This document shows positions 24,410 through 32,090 of a stretch of DNA of 37,587 nucleotides, piece by piece (the stretch's first letter is position 1; each line of letters starts with the position of its first letter). The notes beneath the pieces were generated by a model, which had not been told where the DNA came from, did not search any database, and saw nothing but the letters and a program-made list of their open reading frames with translations. This stretch comes from Ulvibacterium sp039819225. GTDB taxonomy: Bacteria; Bacteroidota; Bacteroidia; Flavobacteriales; Flavobacteriaceae. The stretch spans positions 1 to 37,587 of the forward strand of contig JBCBSN010000014.1 of assembly GCA_039819225.1 (NCBI GenBank), given 5' to 3'. Made by a program: the position numbers and the translations under genes.

Positions 24410-25630
24410 ATGAATAGGAGAGGATTCATCAAAAAAACAACGTTGGCCACCGTGACGGGGGCAATGGGCTGCGATATTGTTTTTGGGGCCGCGATGCCCA
24501 AAGGTTACATGCCACTTGCCTTCCAGAATCCTGACCCATTTACCCTTTTTCATAAGGATAGTGAAATGGTGGTCCTCAACAATAGGCCCTTGAATATGGA
24601 AGCCAAAGCCCATTTATTGGATGATGCCATAACCCCTAACAAATACATGTTTGTCCGTAACAATGGGCTATTACCGGAGCGCATCGATGGGGATACTTGG
24701 AAATTGACTATAGACGGGGAATCCGCAGTACAGGCGAAAAGCTATTCCTTAAAGGAACTAAGAGAAAAATTTCAACAATATACCTATCAATTAACACTGG
24801 AATGTGGCGGTAACGGACGAAGCGAGTTCAATCCGCCTGCCAAGGGAAATCAATGGACGGTAGGGGCCGTATCTTGTGCCCAATGGACAGGTATAAGATT
24901 AAGGGACGTTTTGGAAGATGTCGGGATTAAGAAAACCGCCGTATACGTGGGGTATCACGCAGCCGATGTACATTTGACACGCGACCCCAAAAAAGAACCT
25001 ATTTCCAGGGGAGTCCCCATAGCCAAGGCGATGCAAGAGGAGACGCTTTTGGCCTTCGCTATGAACGGGAAGGACATTCCTTTGATCCATGGCTATCCTT
25101 TGCGTTTAGTGGCGGGTGGCTGGCCGGCCTCTGCTTCCGGGAAGTGGATCAATAGATTGCAAATACGGGATAAAGAGCACGATGGTGCAAAAATGGGTGG
25201 TAGCTCTTACCGCGTGCCTTGTAACACAGTGGCACCCGGGACAAAGGTAAACGAGGACCAGATGTGTATCATTGAGTCCATGCCGGTAAAATCGTTGATT
25301 ACCTATCCCAAAACGGGGGCTATGTTGACCAAGGGAAGATACCTGGAGGTAAGAGGCCATACTTGGGCCGGGGAAAGGGAGGTGGTAAAAATGGAATATT
25401 CCATCAATTTTGGGGCTACTTGGACCCCGTGCAACTTAGAAAAACCAGTCAACCGTCTAGCCTGGCAGCATTTTTCGGCCAAGATCAAATTTCCGAAAAA
25501 GGGATACTATGAGGTATGGGCCAAGGCCACAGATTCCGAGGGTTCTTCCCAACCTATGTTGGTACCCGGATGGAATCCCAAGGGGTATCTTAACAATGCC
25601 TGTCATAGGATAGCGGTAAAGATTGTTTGA
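24410..25630 (+). CDS. Sulfite oxidase/dehydrogenase-family molybdoenzyme, Tat-exported
   Basis: 406 residues with a Tat signal (MNRRGFIKKTTLATVTGAMG). Cys21 after this segment could even make it a Tat lipoprotein. The molybdopterin-binding core has Cys132 in LTLECGGNGRSEF, the Mo ligand, followed by WTGIRLRDVLEDVGI, then IPLIHGYPLRLVAGGWPASA and GKWINRLQI. The C-terminal 130 residues match the Ig-like dimerisation domain (VKSLITYPKTG, VVKMEYSINFGATW, YYEVWAKATDSEG). It is similar to SorA/SoxC-type enzymes. The stop overlaps the next start as TGATG, coupling it to a cytochrome c, the likely electron acceptor. Oxidation of sulfite released by sulfatase or taurine pathways is inference. Confidence 0.88.
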   Translation: MNRRGFIKKTTLATVTGAMGCDIVFGAAMPKGYMPLAFQNPDPFTLFHKDSEMVVLNNRPLNMEAKAHLLDDAITPNKYMFVRNNGLLPERIDGDTWKLTIDGESAVQAKSYSLKELREKFQQYTYQLTLECGGNGRSEFNPPAKGNQWTVGAVSCAQWTGIRLRDVLEDVGIKKTAVYVGYHAADVHLTRDPKKEPISRGVPIAKAMQEETLLAFAMNGKDIPLIHGYPLRLVAGGWPASASGKWINRLQIRDKEHDGAKMGGSSYRVPCNTVAPGTKVNEDQMCIIESMPVKSLITYPKTGAMLTKGRYLEVRGHTWAGEREVVKMEYSINFGATWTPCNLEKPVNRLAWQHFSAKIKFPKKGYYEVWAKATDSEGSSQPMLVPGWNPKGYLNNACHRIAVKIV

Positions 25631-26094
25631 TGTCCGATCCACAAAAAAAGTTTGGCAAAGGGGCCCGGCGGGTATATCGTATATTGATAGTTATTTGTAC
25701 CCTGGCTCTTATCCTGGCTGTTTTCATGTATTACTCCTATGAAAGGAACGGTATGGGAATGGATTCAAAATATTCCGAATTACCTAAAAAGGAGGAGTCG
25801 AATTCTATAGGAATAAAAAAAGATTCCCTTACGGGCTTTGTCGTGGCAACGGGTATGCAAGAGACCATAAATAATTGTACCAATTGCCATTCCGCCCAAT
25901 TGGTAACCCAAAACAGGATGACCCGGGAAGGGTGGCTTGCCACGATACGCTGGATGCAGGAATCCCAGAACCTTTGGGAATTAGGGGATAACGAGCCTAT
26001 TATTCTGGAGTATTTGTCCACTTACTATGCCCCGGAAGAGAAGGGGAGAAGAGCCCCTTTAAGGGACATAGAGTGGTATTTATTTGAGGATTGA
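25630..26094 (+). CDS. Membrane-anchored monoheme cytochrome c, partner of the sulfite dehydrogenase
   Basis: 154 residues from ATG 25630. One N-terminal membrane span (about 17-34) follows a basic cytoplasmic start. The heme c site is CTNCH at 83-87, and Met97 or Met109 could be the sixth ligand (QNRMTREGWLATIRWMQ). The C-terminal part has LEYLSTYYAPEEKGRRAP, common in small cytochromes of the SorB/SoxD-like type. One-base overlap with the molybdoenzyme stop codon supports a two-protein electron transfer unit. A bidirectional terminator follows 45 bp downstream. Confidence 0.85.
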   Translation: MSDPQKKFGKGARRVYRILIVICTLALILAVFMYYSYERNGMGMDSKYSELPKKEESNSIGIKKDSLTGFVVATGMQETINNCTNCHSAQLVTQNRMTREGWLATIRWMQESQNLWELGDNEPIILEYLSTYYAPEEKGRRAPLRDIEWYLFED

Positions 26095-26139
26095 AATTGC
26101 CGTAAAGGGTTTCCAAATGAACTCAAGACGAGTTCAATA

Positions 26140-26176
26140 AAAAAACCTCGGCATATGATAAGTGCCAAGGTTTTTT
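26140..26176. terminator. Bidirectional terminator between convergent genes
   Basis: AAAAAACCTCGGCA at 26140-26153 pairs with TGCCAAGGTTTTTT at 26163-26176 (14 positions, one C-A mismatch, 9-nt loop). A-runs on one side and T-runs on the other allow function in both directions, serving the cytochrome gene and the minus-strand lipoprotein gene. Confidence 0.85.
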
Positions 26177-26213
26177 GATTCGTAGTTTACAGGAATTTTG
26201 TCCTTAAACCCGA

Positions 26214-26831
26214 TTATTCAATATTCAGGACAAACTCCAGGTCAAAATCGGTATCGCCATCAGTGGAGCCAGAGGTAGAAGTTTTTACACCGGGTTGGTG
26301 TTTTAACAAGACCGTAAAGGTTCCCGTTGTCGCATCACTTGAAGTTGTCCAGGAGGTAGATAGGCCAACTGGATCACCGTTATCATCCTCATCATTATAA
26401 TTCAATGGATCTGAAGCAGTATCTATATTTCCATTCCCTGTTGGACTGGAAAAGGCACCTTCCGTGAAACTAAAAAAGAATTGGTGCTCATCGTCCTCCT
26501 CACGAATTTCGTCTCCAATATCTTCAACATCATCTGGATCCAAGGCGTTTAGGATTTCATAAGTCAACGTATACTCCGTATCAGTTGCAAGTGTAATAGC
26601 ATCCAAGATTTGTAATCCTTGTAACCCCTCGCCATCCGGGTCTTGAGCTCGAGCCATTACTACATCACTTGCATCAGCCGTGTTAGTGAACATAAGTGTT
26701 ACATCGGTAAATACCTCTACTTCATTTTCTTCTTCGGGCGCATCGTCGTCGTCACTACAACTTGCTATCAAAACGGCTGCGAATAAAAGGACTATCAATC
26801 GGGAACTTCTAAGTAGATCATTCGTTTTCAT
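26214..26831 (-). CDS. Acidic lipoprotein paired with a TonB receptor
   Basis: 205 residues with lipoprotein signal AVLIASC (Cys25) followed by SDDDDAPEEENE. The rest reads as beta-strands with acidic loops, FTDVTLMFTN, TLATDTEYTLTYEILN, then VEDIGDEIREEDDEHQFFFS and TTGTFTVLLKHQPGVK. It resembles a flavobacterial family often labelled type 1 periplasmic binding fold superfamily protein, usually next to TonB receptors of this kind. The DDEH cluster could bind metal, but this is speculation. It probably sits on the outer membrane as a substrate-capturing partner. It has its own -7 box and an upstream perfect inverted repeat. Confidence 0.7.
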   Translation of the reverse strand: MKTNDLLRSSRLIVLLFAAVLIASCSDDDDAPEEENEVEVFTDVTLMFTNTADASDVVMARAQDPDGEGLQGLQILDAITLATDTEYTLTYEILNALDPDDVEDIGDEIREEDDEHQFFFSFTEGAFSSPTGNGNIDTASDPLNYNDEDDNGDPVGLSTSWTTSSDATTGTFTVLLKHQPGVKTSTSGSTDGDTDFDLEFVLNIE

Positions 26832-26878
26832 TCTTCTTTTTTTAAGGATTTAAATGAGTTAATAATTATAAATAGGTG

Positions 26879-26886
26879 CAAAGTTA
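26879..26886 (-). promoter_or_regulatory. -7 box of the acidic lipoprotein gene
   Basis: On the minus strand this reads TAACTTTG, an exact TAnnTTTG match, 48 bp upstream of the ATG. The expected -33 TTG is absent, which would suit a regulated promoter. Confidence 0.5.
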
Positions 26887-26914
26887 CTTTTGAATTTTAA
26901 TTTAACCATATTTT

Positions 26915-26929
26915 TGCAACTGAGTTGCA
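26915..26929. promoter_or_regulatory. Perfect 7-1-7 inverted repeat, operator candidate
   Basis: TGCAACT G AGTTGCA lies between the TonB receptor stop and the lipoprotein promoter, 28 bp upstream of the -7 box. A 15-bp perfect dyad of this size is typical of dimeric regulators such as the Fur/Zur family. Which regulator binds is unknown. Confidence 0.5.
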
Positions 26930-26949
26930 TTTATATTTTTAATTTTTGT

Positions 26950-29364
26950 TTAATCCTTACTTTTTCCTGGCCTAAATTGATAATTTAATGAAAAAATTAG
27001 GTTTCTACCGGGTTCATCCGCAAAATATCGCATTTCATTTAGATAATCCCGATAACGGGTATTTAATACATTTTGCGCCGTGATACTTCCATTTAGATTT
27101 TTCCAGCTAAAATTCCATGATAAGTCAAGGAGAAAATAACCATTGGGAGCATCTATATAATCAAAAATTTCAGAATCGGTTGTGAGTTCTACCGAACCAT
27201 CGGCGATACTGTCGGGTGAAATAGTGCGTGGTGCTTGGAATTGGCGAAAAGTATAACTGGGTCTAATGGTCCACTTTGAGGATTCAAATTTCCAAAACTT
27301 TTCTTGCTCCCATTGCAATTCATATCTTGTGGAAATAGGTGGTTGATTTATCAACGGTTCATTCTCCCCTACATTCCTTGACCATAAATAGCTTATTCCA
27401 AAAGTACCCGAAATTTGTTTTGTCCATTCGTCCTTCCAGGTATAGTCCGCCCCTAAAAATAAAGCATCGGCCTGGTCATAGATAAAAGCAGGTGTAGGCC
27501 CCCTGAAAGCTGCAGTGACCCCTATGGGACGATCAAAAATATAATTTTCGATATAATGGGAGTAAGCTGTCAATTTGTGGGAGCTCCCATCTTTATTGAC
27601 TGCCAATTCATTGATGAACTTATACCCTCTTTCAGGTTCTACCGAACTTTCGTTCAAGGGAACCACTTCATCGGTACTAGGTTCGCCATTATCGTCCGTG
27701 AACCGCAAAAGGCCAAAAATTGTTTTAAACCCGTGTTGTCCAAAACTAAAGAGTTCAGCTACATTGGGAGTACGCCAGGCTGTTCCCAAATTGGTTCTAA
27801 AGGTGCTATTTTCGGAAAATTTACGAATGTAACCAAAGGACGCGGTGAAGTTGGTAAAACTGTAATTGTCCCTAAAAATGTCTTGATTGGTTTCCCTGCC
27901 CCTTACGTCATTGGATTCAAAATCGAAACGAACTCCTGCTTCCAAGGTATTTTTGCCAAAAACCAAACTTTCAATGGCGAAGGCACTGAATCTATCGGAG
28001 TTATAATTTGGAATAAAAGGAGTGGTATTCGTCCCCGGGTTATTGTCATTGTTTTGACTGAAATATTGAACGCCAAGTAAGCCGTCCAATCCATTCCAAT
28101 TAGGATGTTCCCATTCCAATTGATAGTCATAAGTCAATAAATCGAGGTCAATAATGGGCAGGTCGGCATCTCTTCGCACATCAAATTCGGCCCTTTTGTT
28201 AAACTGCACCCCGCCAATTAAACTAAGTTTGGCTTCATTAGCGTACCACCAATTTACTTCGGCCTTGGCCAAGTGATGTTGCGTAGTTTGACTAGGTTCG
28301 TTTATATCATAGGAAAAAGGATTTACAATAATAGGTTCATCGGCATTAATGAGCCTGTTGAAATCCTCAAGACTCCCGGCGATGGATGATCGTAACAACG
28401 CCAAATTTTGGTCCACAAAGCTATAGTGAAACGTAAAGTCCCAGTCTTTAATATGACGTAAAACACCAAAACCAGCTGATTTTTCCTCTTTGCCGGAGTT
28501 GGTAAGGCTATAGTCCGGGGCATCCCGATCACCAATTTTGGTGTAATTTCCGTTTAGAAAATAACTCCATTTTCCAGTACCCTTTCCAATTTCCAAGTTT
28601 GCATTATATCCGCGACCGTTGGTTTGAAACCCCGTCCCAATATCCATATATAATGGATTGTTAAGTAGTAACGGGGTCGGCTCAACTATAATGGCACCAC
28701 CCAAGGCTTCCGGACCAAAACGAACACCAGCTGCACCTTTTACTACGGTAATGGTATTGGCAGTGGTAATATCTATTTCCGGGGCATGATCGGTACCCCA
28801 ATTTTGAAAGCCATGTTTTAGGCCATTGTTCAAAATCAAGATTCGATTGCCATACAAGCCATGAATAATAGGCAACTGTACATTGCTGCCCATTGATGTA
28901 AATGTTACCCCTTGTACGGTTGAAAGTGAGGCAGCCAGGGATTGTGTTGGATTACTGGCAATTTCAGCTTTACCTACGGTTACTTGGGAAATGGTCTGCG
29001 TACCCTTCTCTTTTAATCTTTCAGCCTGAACGGTCACCTCCTCCAAGCCCGTGACCTCTTGGGTCAAATAAAAGTGTATGGATGAATCATGATCATGCTC
29101 TTGAGTAGAATTGGCGTACCCTATGCAAGAGATAGTGAGGGTATTTCTTTCGGAACATAGACCATTGAGTTTAAAACTACCCCGGACATCACTACTGGCG
29201 TATTTTTTAGTACCCTTTACTCTAATAACGGCATAAGGGACAGGCTCTTGCGTATCGGCATCCAGCACTCTTCCACTGATTGAATGGTTGCAAGGCCCAT
29301 TTTGGGCAATGACGGCCAGTGAGCAAATAAATAGAAAAAACGATAAAGGAAGCTGTAGCCTCAT
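26950..29364 (-). CDS. TonB-dependent outer-membrane receptor, ZnuD-like style
   Basis: 804 residues from ATG 29364 (a TTG lies one codon before). Signal peptide ends LAVIAQ. Residues about 27-105 form a carboxypeptidase-regulatory-like domain (SISGRVLDADTQEPVPYAVI). The plug follows with GLEEVTVQAERL, then LPIIHGLYGNRILILNNGLK and HGFQNWGTDHAPEID, a His-containing segment seen in metal-type receptors. The barrel ends with aromatic strand LIFSLNYQF. No SusD partner is present, so a small ligand such as a metal ion or metallophore is more likely than a glycan. It lies between a small His/Cys protein upstream and an acidic lipoprotein downstream. Confidence 0.85.
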   Translation of the reverse strand: MRLQLPLSFFLFICSLAVIAQNGPCNHSISGRVLDADTQEPVPYAVIRVKGTKKYASSDVRGSFKLNGLCSERNTLTISCIGYANSTQEHDHDSSIHFYLTQEVTGLEEVTVQAERLKEKGTQTISQVTVGKAEIASNPTQSLAASLSTVQGVTFTSMGSNVQLPIIHGLYGNRILILNNGLKHGFQNWGTDHAPEIDITTANTITVVKGAAGVRFGPEALGGAIIVEPTPLLLNNPLYMDIGTGFQTNGRGYNANLEIGKGTGKWSYFLNGNYTKIGDRDAPDYSLTNSGKEEKSAGFGVLRHIKDWDFTFHYSFVDQNLALLRSSIAGSLEDFNRLINADEPIIVNPFSYDINEPSQTTQHHLAKAEVNWWYANEAKLSLIGGVQFNKRAEFDVRRDADLPIIDLDLLTYDYQLEWEHPNWNGLDGLLGVQYFSQNNDNNPGTNTTPFIPNYNSDRFSAFAIESLVFGKNTLEAGVRFDFESNDVRGRETNQDIFRDNYSFTNFTASFGYIRKFSENSTFRTNLGTAWRTPNVAELFSFGQHGFKTIFGLLRFTDDNGEPSTDEVVPLNESSVEPERGYKFINELAVNKDGSSHKLTAYSHYIENYIFDRPIGVTAAFRGPTPAFIYDQADALFLGADYTWKDEWTKQISGTFGISYLWSRNVGENEPLINQPPISTRYELQWEQEKFWKFESSKWTIRPSYTFRQFQAPRTISPDSIADGSVELTTDSEIFDYIDAPNGYFLLDLSWNFSWKNLNGSITAQNVLNTRYRDYLNEMRYFADEPGRNLIFSLNYQFRPGKSKD

Positions 29365-29468
29365 CAAGATTTATTTTTAAGGGATAAATCAAAAGGGACC
29401 GACGGTAAAAAAGAACCCAGGTTCTTCATTTCCGCGTCCATCATAGTTTTGGGAATACTTGGTAAAAA

Positions 29469-29771
29469 CTAAATTAGAAAAGGCGGGGGCCTAGTATGAA
29501 GATGGGAATATATTCCTTGTATCAAAGGCTTATTTGAAAAACTGAAATCAAATATTCGGGAATAAAAAACAAAGACCGGGGAAGGATAGAAAAAAAGTGT
29601 AGGGCTAATTATTTCAGTCCCTTGGTTTTCAATGGCAAGCTTACAGATTTCACAATTTTCAATGTGGTCCTGTTCCTCATCATGATGCCCACACGCGTAA
29701 AAACCGGAAACCTTGATGCACATTAACACGGTGAAAAGGATGAAAATGCCTATGTTACCTTTTCTTTTCAT
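29469..29771 (-). CDS. Small exported protein with His/Cys metal-binding-like segment
   Basis: 100 residues. An N-terminal hydrophobic segment (IGIFILFTVLMCIKVSGFYA) predicts export. It is followed by CGHHDEEQDHIENCEICKLA, which combines two His, acidic residues and a CxxC, a likely metal site. The C-terminal half is aromatic and ends HTRPPPFLI; proline-rich ends are common in small Bacteroidota proteins next to metal transporters. It starts the cassette with the TonB receptor (104 bp between). It could be a metal sensor, chaperone or delivery peptide; the family was not identified. Confidence 0.65.
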   Translation of the reverse strand: MKRKGNIGIFILFTVLMCIKVSGFYACGHHDEEQDHIENCEICKLAIENQGTEIISPTLFFYPSPVFVFYSRIFDFSFSNKPLIQGIYSHLHTRPPPFLI

Positions 29772-29845
29772 AACGCCGCCAAGCTAAAGACTACCACTAT
29801 AAAAAAAATAGTATTGGAATGAGTAGTCAATGATACTTTTGAGGG

Positions 29846-29853
29846 CAAAAATA
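29846..29853 (-). promoter_or_regulatory. -7 box of the TonB cassette
   Basis: On the minus strand this reads TATTTTTG, an exact TAnnTTTG match, 75 bp upstream of the small His/Cys protein start. No -33 TTG is seen, as at the lipoprotein promoter. Confidence 0.4.
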
Positions 29854-29899
29854 ATTAAAATTTATTTAGATTTATTAAATATAATAATTAATTTAATCC

Positions 29900-29914
29900 T
29901 TGCATCTAGTGCAA
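29900..29914. promoter_or_regulatory. Inverted repeat upstream of the TonB cassette
   Basis: TTGCA TCTAG TGCAA is a 15-bp dyad with TGCA at both ends, 46 bp upstream of the -7 box. It resembles the dyad at 26915-26929 (TGCA...TGCA with CT/AG centre) but with a different inner spacing. Confidence 0.3.
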
Positions 29915-30276
29915 AGCTCAGTGTGTTGTGTATGTCTCGGTAATCCTTGTTCCGTGCTACATGGGAAGTCTTTTGCTGAACCTGGCGGTAGCTGCGTAAG
30001 TGTTTTTTAAAGAAGCACGGGGCAAAAAGGACAAAGCCTGGTCCGCTAAAGTAGGTTTAATTTAGCACTGTAATTCTCTTATGGAAATTACCAAAGAAAC
30101 GATTATAGAGCGATGTACGGAGTTGGCAACAGTCTCTACCCGGAATGTACCTTGCAATTGGTGGTGCATACTTTGTTCATCGGCATGTCAAGGATGACGA
30201 CTCAGGAAAAAAGCAAAACTACTATCGGGGCAATTCAATGTAAAAAGTTTAAATTACTTCAAATAGGAAAAGTTTA

Positions 30277-30439
30277 AGAGCCCGTTTAGGAATTCGCGAT
30301 AGAATTGTTATAAGTCATTTTTGTTGGCCTACAAGGCAAAATTTTTGAGCATAGTTTAAACTATGCTCTAAAATTTTAACAAAGTAGGGCCCCAAAAAAA
30401 GGGCATAAAAAATAACCGACAAATCCCTAAGTGGGCTCT
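30277..30439. mobile_element. Miniature inverted-repeat element, copy 2 (163 bp)
   Basis: The ends are AGAGCCCGTTTAGGAATT and AATCCCTAAGTGGGCTCT, inverted repeats with few mismatches. It has the same length as copy 1 and shares its ends and internal blocks. The centre (30338-30377) is a near-perfect 40-bp palindrome. It lies 8 bp downstream of the stop codon of the DUF6787-like gene, mirroring copy 1. No transposase is present. Confidence 0.75.
30338..30377. repeat. 40-bp near-perfect palindrome inside element copy 2
   Basis: The inner 22 bp (30347-30368, GAGCATAGTTT and its complement) are a perfect palindrome. The outer AAAATTTT arms extend it to 40 bp with one T-T mismatch. Transcribed, it would form a long hairpin in either direction. 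Confidence 0.85.
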
Positions 30440-30447
30440 AAAACATT

Positions 30448-30750
30448 TCAATTAAAAAGAAAACCCAGCCCCATACGGGACAACATTTTTTTTTCAAAGC
30501 CCCAAAAGAACTTAAACTGCCCGAAGAGCCATCCAAAGGCTACCAGTAAAATCTGGTATACTGGAAAAATTAGCAAAATCCTAGCGGTCCAATACATCCA
30601 AGGATTAGTGGTTTCGGGGTCAAGTCCGATAAAATGCACCAAGGGTTCCGCCAGTTTTGCCGAGGCGGAACCCGTAATGGCGAAGACCACAAAAATGACG
30701 ATCAATTGAAAGTTGGACCCAATGCCCCAGCGCTTTTTCAGTTTTTCCAT
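30448..30750 (-). CDS. Small membrane protein, DUF6787-like
   Basis: 100 residues with two or three spans: NFQLIVIFVVFAITGSASA (about 13-31) and WMYWTARILLIFPVYQILLVAFGWLFG (about 51-77). The N-terminal KKRWGIGSNFQ and C-terminal FGQFKFFWGFEKKM segments look like a compact conserved family in Flavobacteriaceae, which I recall as DUF6787. Function is unknown. It is downstream of the DUF6146-like lipoprotein with a 28-bp gap, so both are likely co-transcribed. Confidence 0.75.
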   Translation of the reverse strand: MEKLKKRWGIGSNFQLIVIFVVFAITGSASAKLAEPLVHFIGLDPETTNPWMYWTARILLIFPVYQILLVAFGWLFGQFKFFWGFEKKMLSRMGLGFLFN

Positions 30751-30778
30751 AAAAGTGCGTATAGGGCAAAGTTAATCC

Positions 30779-31237
30779 TTAGATTCTTGGCAACCAAGGC
30801 CCCAAACGTTGGTTATATCTACGTTGAAAGTATACAAAATAAAAGTACAGCTTATAATTTACCTCATAGCCATAGTCTATCTGCGAATCATAATCTATTT
30901 GCATTAAGTACAGATCCGGATCAAAGTTAAAGGGTTGGGTGGCCCTAAGGTTCCAATTGGTCACTAAAATCTGATTTCGATTTTCCAGATAGTTTTGGGA
31001 ATAATAGCCTTCCGGCTTGGGAATAGTCCGCAACCATTGGTTAAATCCGGGATCGATAATAATGATTTCATACTCGGAATCCTCATCGGCAATGGTAACT
31101 GTATCGTTTTCCATGTAGTTGAAAATTTCCTTTTCGGCTTCGGATAGTTCAATGGCCGTTTCCTTACCGGCCCCACAGGCATAGATCAAAACTAGGAGCA
31201 AGGCCAACAGACCGGATTTCAAAAAAACTCTTTTCAT
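30779..31237 (-). CDS. DUF6146-like lipoprotein
   Basis: 152 residues with lipoprotein signal LVLIYAC (Cys21). The body has IIDPGFNQWLRTIPKPEGYY, SQNYLENRNQILVTNWNLRA, then IDYDSQIDYGYEVNYKLYFY and the end VYFQRRYNQRLGP. This pattern belongs to a conserved flavobacterial family of unknown function that I recall as DUF6146. A strong terminator separates it from the upstream DUF937 gene, so it has its own promoter or depends on read-through. Confidence 0.8.
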   Translation of the reverse strand: MKRVFLKSGLLALLLVLIYACGAGKETAIELSEAEKEIFNYMENDTVTIADEDSEYEIIIIDPGFNQWLRTIPKPEGYYSQNYLENRNQILVTNWNLRATQPFNFDPDLYLMQIDYDSQIDYGYEVNYKLYFYFVYFQRRYNQRLGPWLPRI

Positions 31238-31326
31238 AACACTATTTTTTTATATGATTTGTATCAAACCCCATGCCATAGATCCTACATTTAGGTCTTG
31301 GAACGCGGTTTGATTCTATAAAGTAC

Positions 31327-31355
31327 AAAAAAAGCCGTTTGCTACTGCAAACGGC
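31327..31355 (-). terminator. Strong terminator after the DUF937 gene
   Basis: GCCGTTTGC at 31334-31342 pairs perfectly with GCAAACGGC at 31347-31355 around a TACT loop. On the minus strand a seven-T tract follows. It begins 28 bp after the DUF937 stop codon. Confidence 0.9.
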
Positions 31356-31382
31356 CCATGTTAAATAAAGTTAAGAAAGGGA

Positions 31383-32015
31383 TTACCCCTTAAAAAGATT
31401 TCCCAGTAATCCTCCAAGACCACCACTTTTTTTGCTGCTGCCCATCATCATTTCCGCAACGTCGTCCAGTACGCTACCATCCCCGTCAGCATCTATCAAA
31501 CTGGTAATGAGGCTCTGGTTTTGTTGGGATTGTCCGCCCAATAAACCTCCCAACAAACTGTTCATGCCATTGGCATCGTTGACGTTACTATTTGCCGTTT
31601 GTCTCCCAAGATACCCCATAACAATGGGTGCCGCAATCTTTAGGATACTGGCAATTGAACTTGCATCGATCCCCGATCTTTCACTTAATGCATTTTCAAC
31701 CTGTGGCTGCCTGTTTCCCAACACATGGCCCAATATCCCGGCACCGTCGTCCATCACCTCCTGATCAACACCACCGCTAAAAAGTCCACCCAGATTGTCC
31801 AAGATACCGCCACTGTGCTTACCACTTAAGGCATTCATCAGCCCTTGTGCCCCCTCGGGGGATTTTACATTGCTTTTCATGGCGCCCAACAATAAAGGCA
31901 TGGCCATACCCAATACATCGGCCGTTTTGTTTTCGGATTGCCCGGTCTGTCCGGCCACTCCACTTATAACTTGTTTGCCCATTGGGCTGTTTAATAATTC
32001 CATTAATCCTGACAT
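31383..32015 (-). CDS. DUF937-domain protein
   Basis: 210 residues without signal peptide, rich in Gly, Ser and Met. The DUF937 pattern is visible: LLNSPMGKQVISGVAGQTGQ, VLGMAMPLLLGAMKSN, GILGHVLGNRQPQVENALSE and IASILKIAAPIVMGYLG. The C-terminal part has a DADGDGSVLDD segment that resembles an EF-hand-like loop, and a Gly-rich tail SKKSGGLGGLLGNLFKG. Function is unknown; the family tends to be helical and possibly oligomeric. It is 75 bp downstream of serA and may be read with the serine genes. Confidence 0.9.
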   Translation of the reverse strand: MSGLMELLNSPMGKQVISGVAGQTGQSENKTADVLGMAMPLLLGAMKSNVKSPEGAQGLMNALSGKHSGGILDNLGGLFSGGVDQEVMDDGAGILGHVLGNRQPQVENALSERSGIDASSIASILKIAAPIVMGYLGRQTANSNVNDANGMNSLLGGLLGGQSQQNQSLITSLIDADGDGSVLDDVAEMMMGSSKKSGGLGGLLGNLFKG

Positions 32016-32090
32016 GATATAGTGTATTTTAAATTCGCCCCAATGTACGAAAAAGTGGATCGCTTTAGGAGATAATTCAAAAAAAGAGCG

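Larger units (their letters stand above)
29772..30276. other. 505-bp upstream region of the TonB cassette
   Basis: The part next to the cassette is very AT-rich and carries the -7 box and an inverted repeat, listed separately. From about 29920 to 30270 the base composition rises and no intact gene is seen. ATG at 30081 opens a 38-codon frame beginning MEITKETIIERCTELA, which resembles the start of a TetR-family regulator but loses similarity at once, so it could be a relic. The right boundary is the second miniature element. Confidence 0.4.

Noticed and set aside
27556..28080. 174-codon plus-strand open frame inside the TonB receptor gene
   Set aside because: It overlaps the barrel coding sequence in antisense and shows no family features.
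30081..30197. Short plus-strand frame beginning MEITKETIIERCTELA, similar to a TetR regulator N-terminus
   Set aside because: Only about 16 residues look right and the frame ends after 38 codons with no helix-turn-helix continuation; too little to call a pseudogene.
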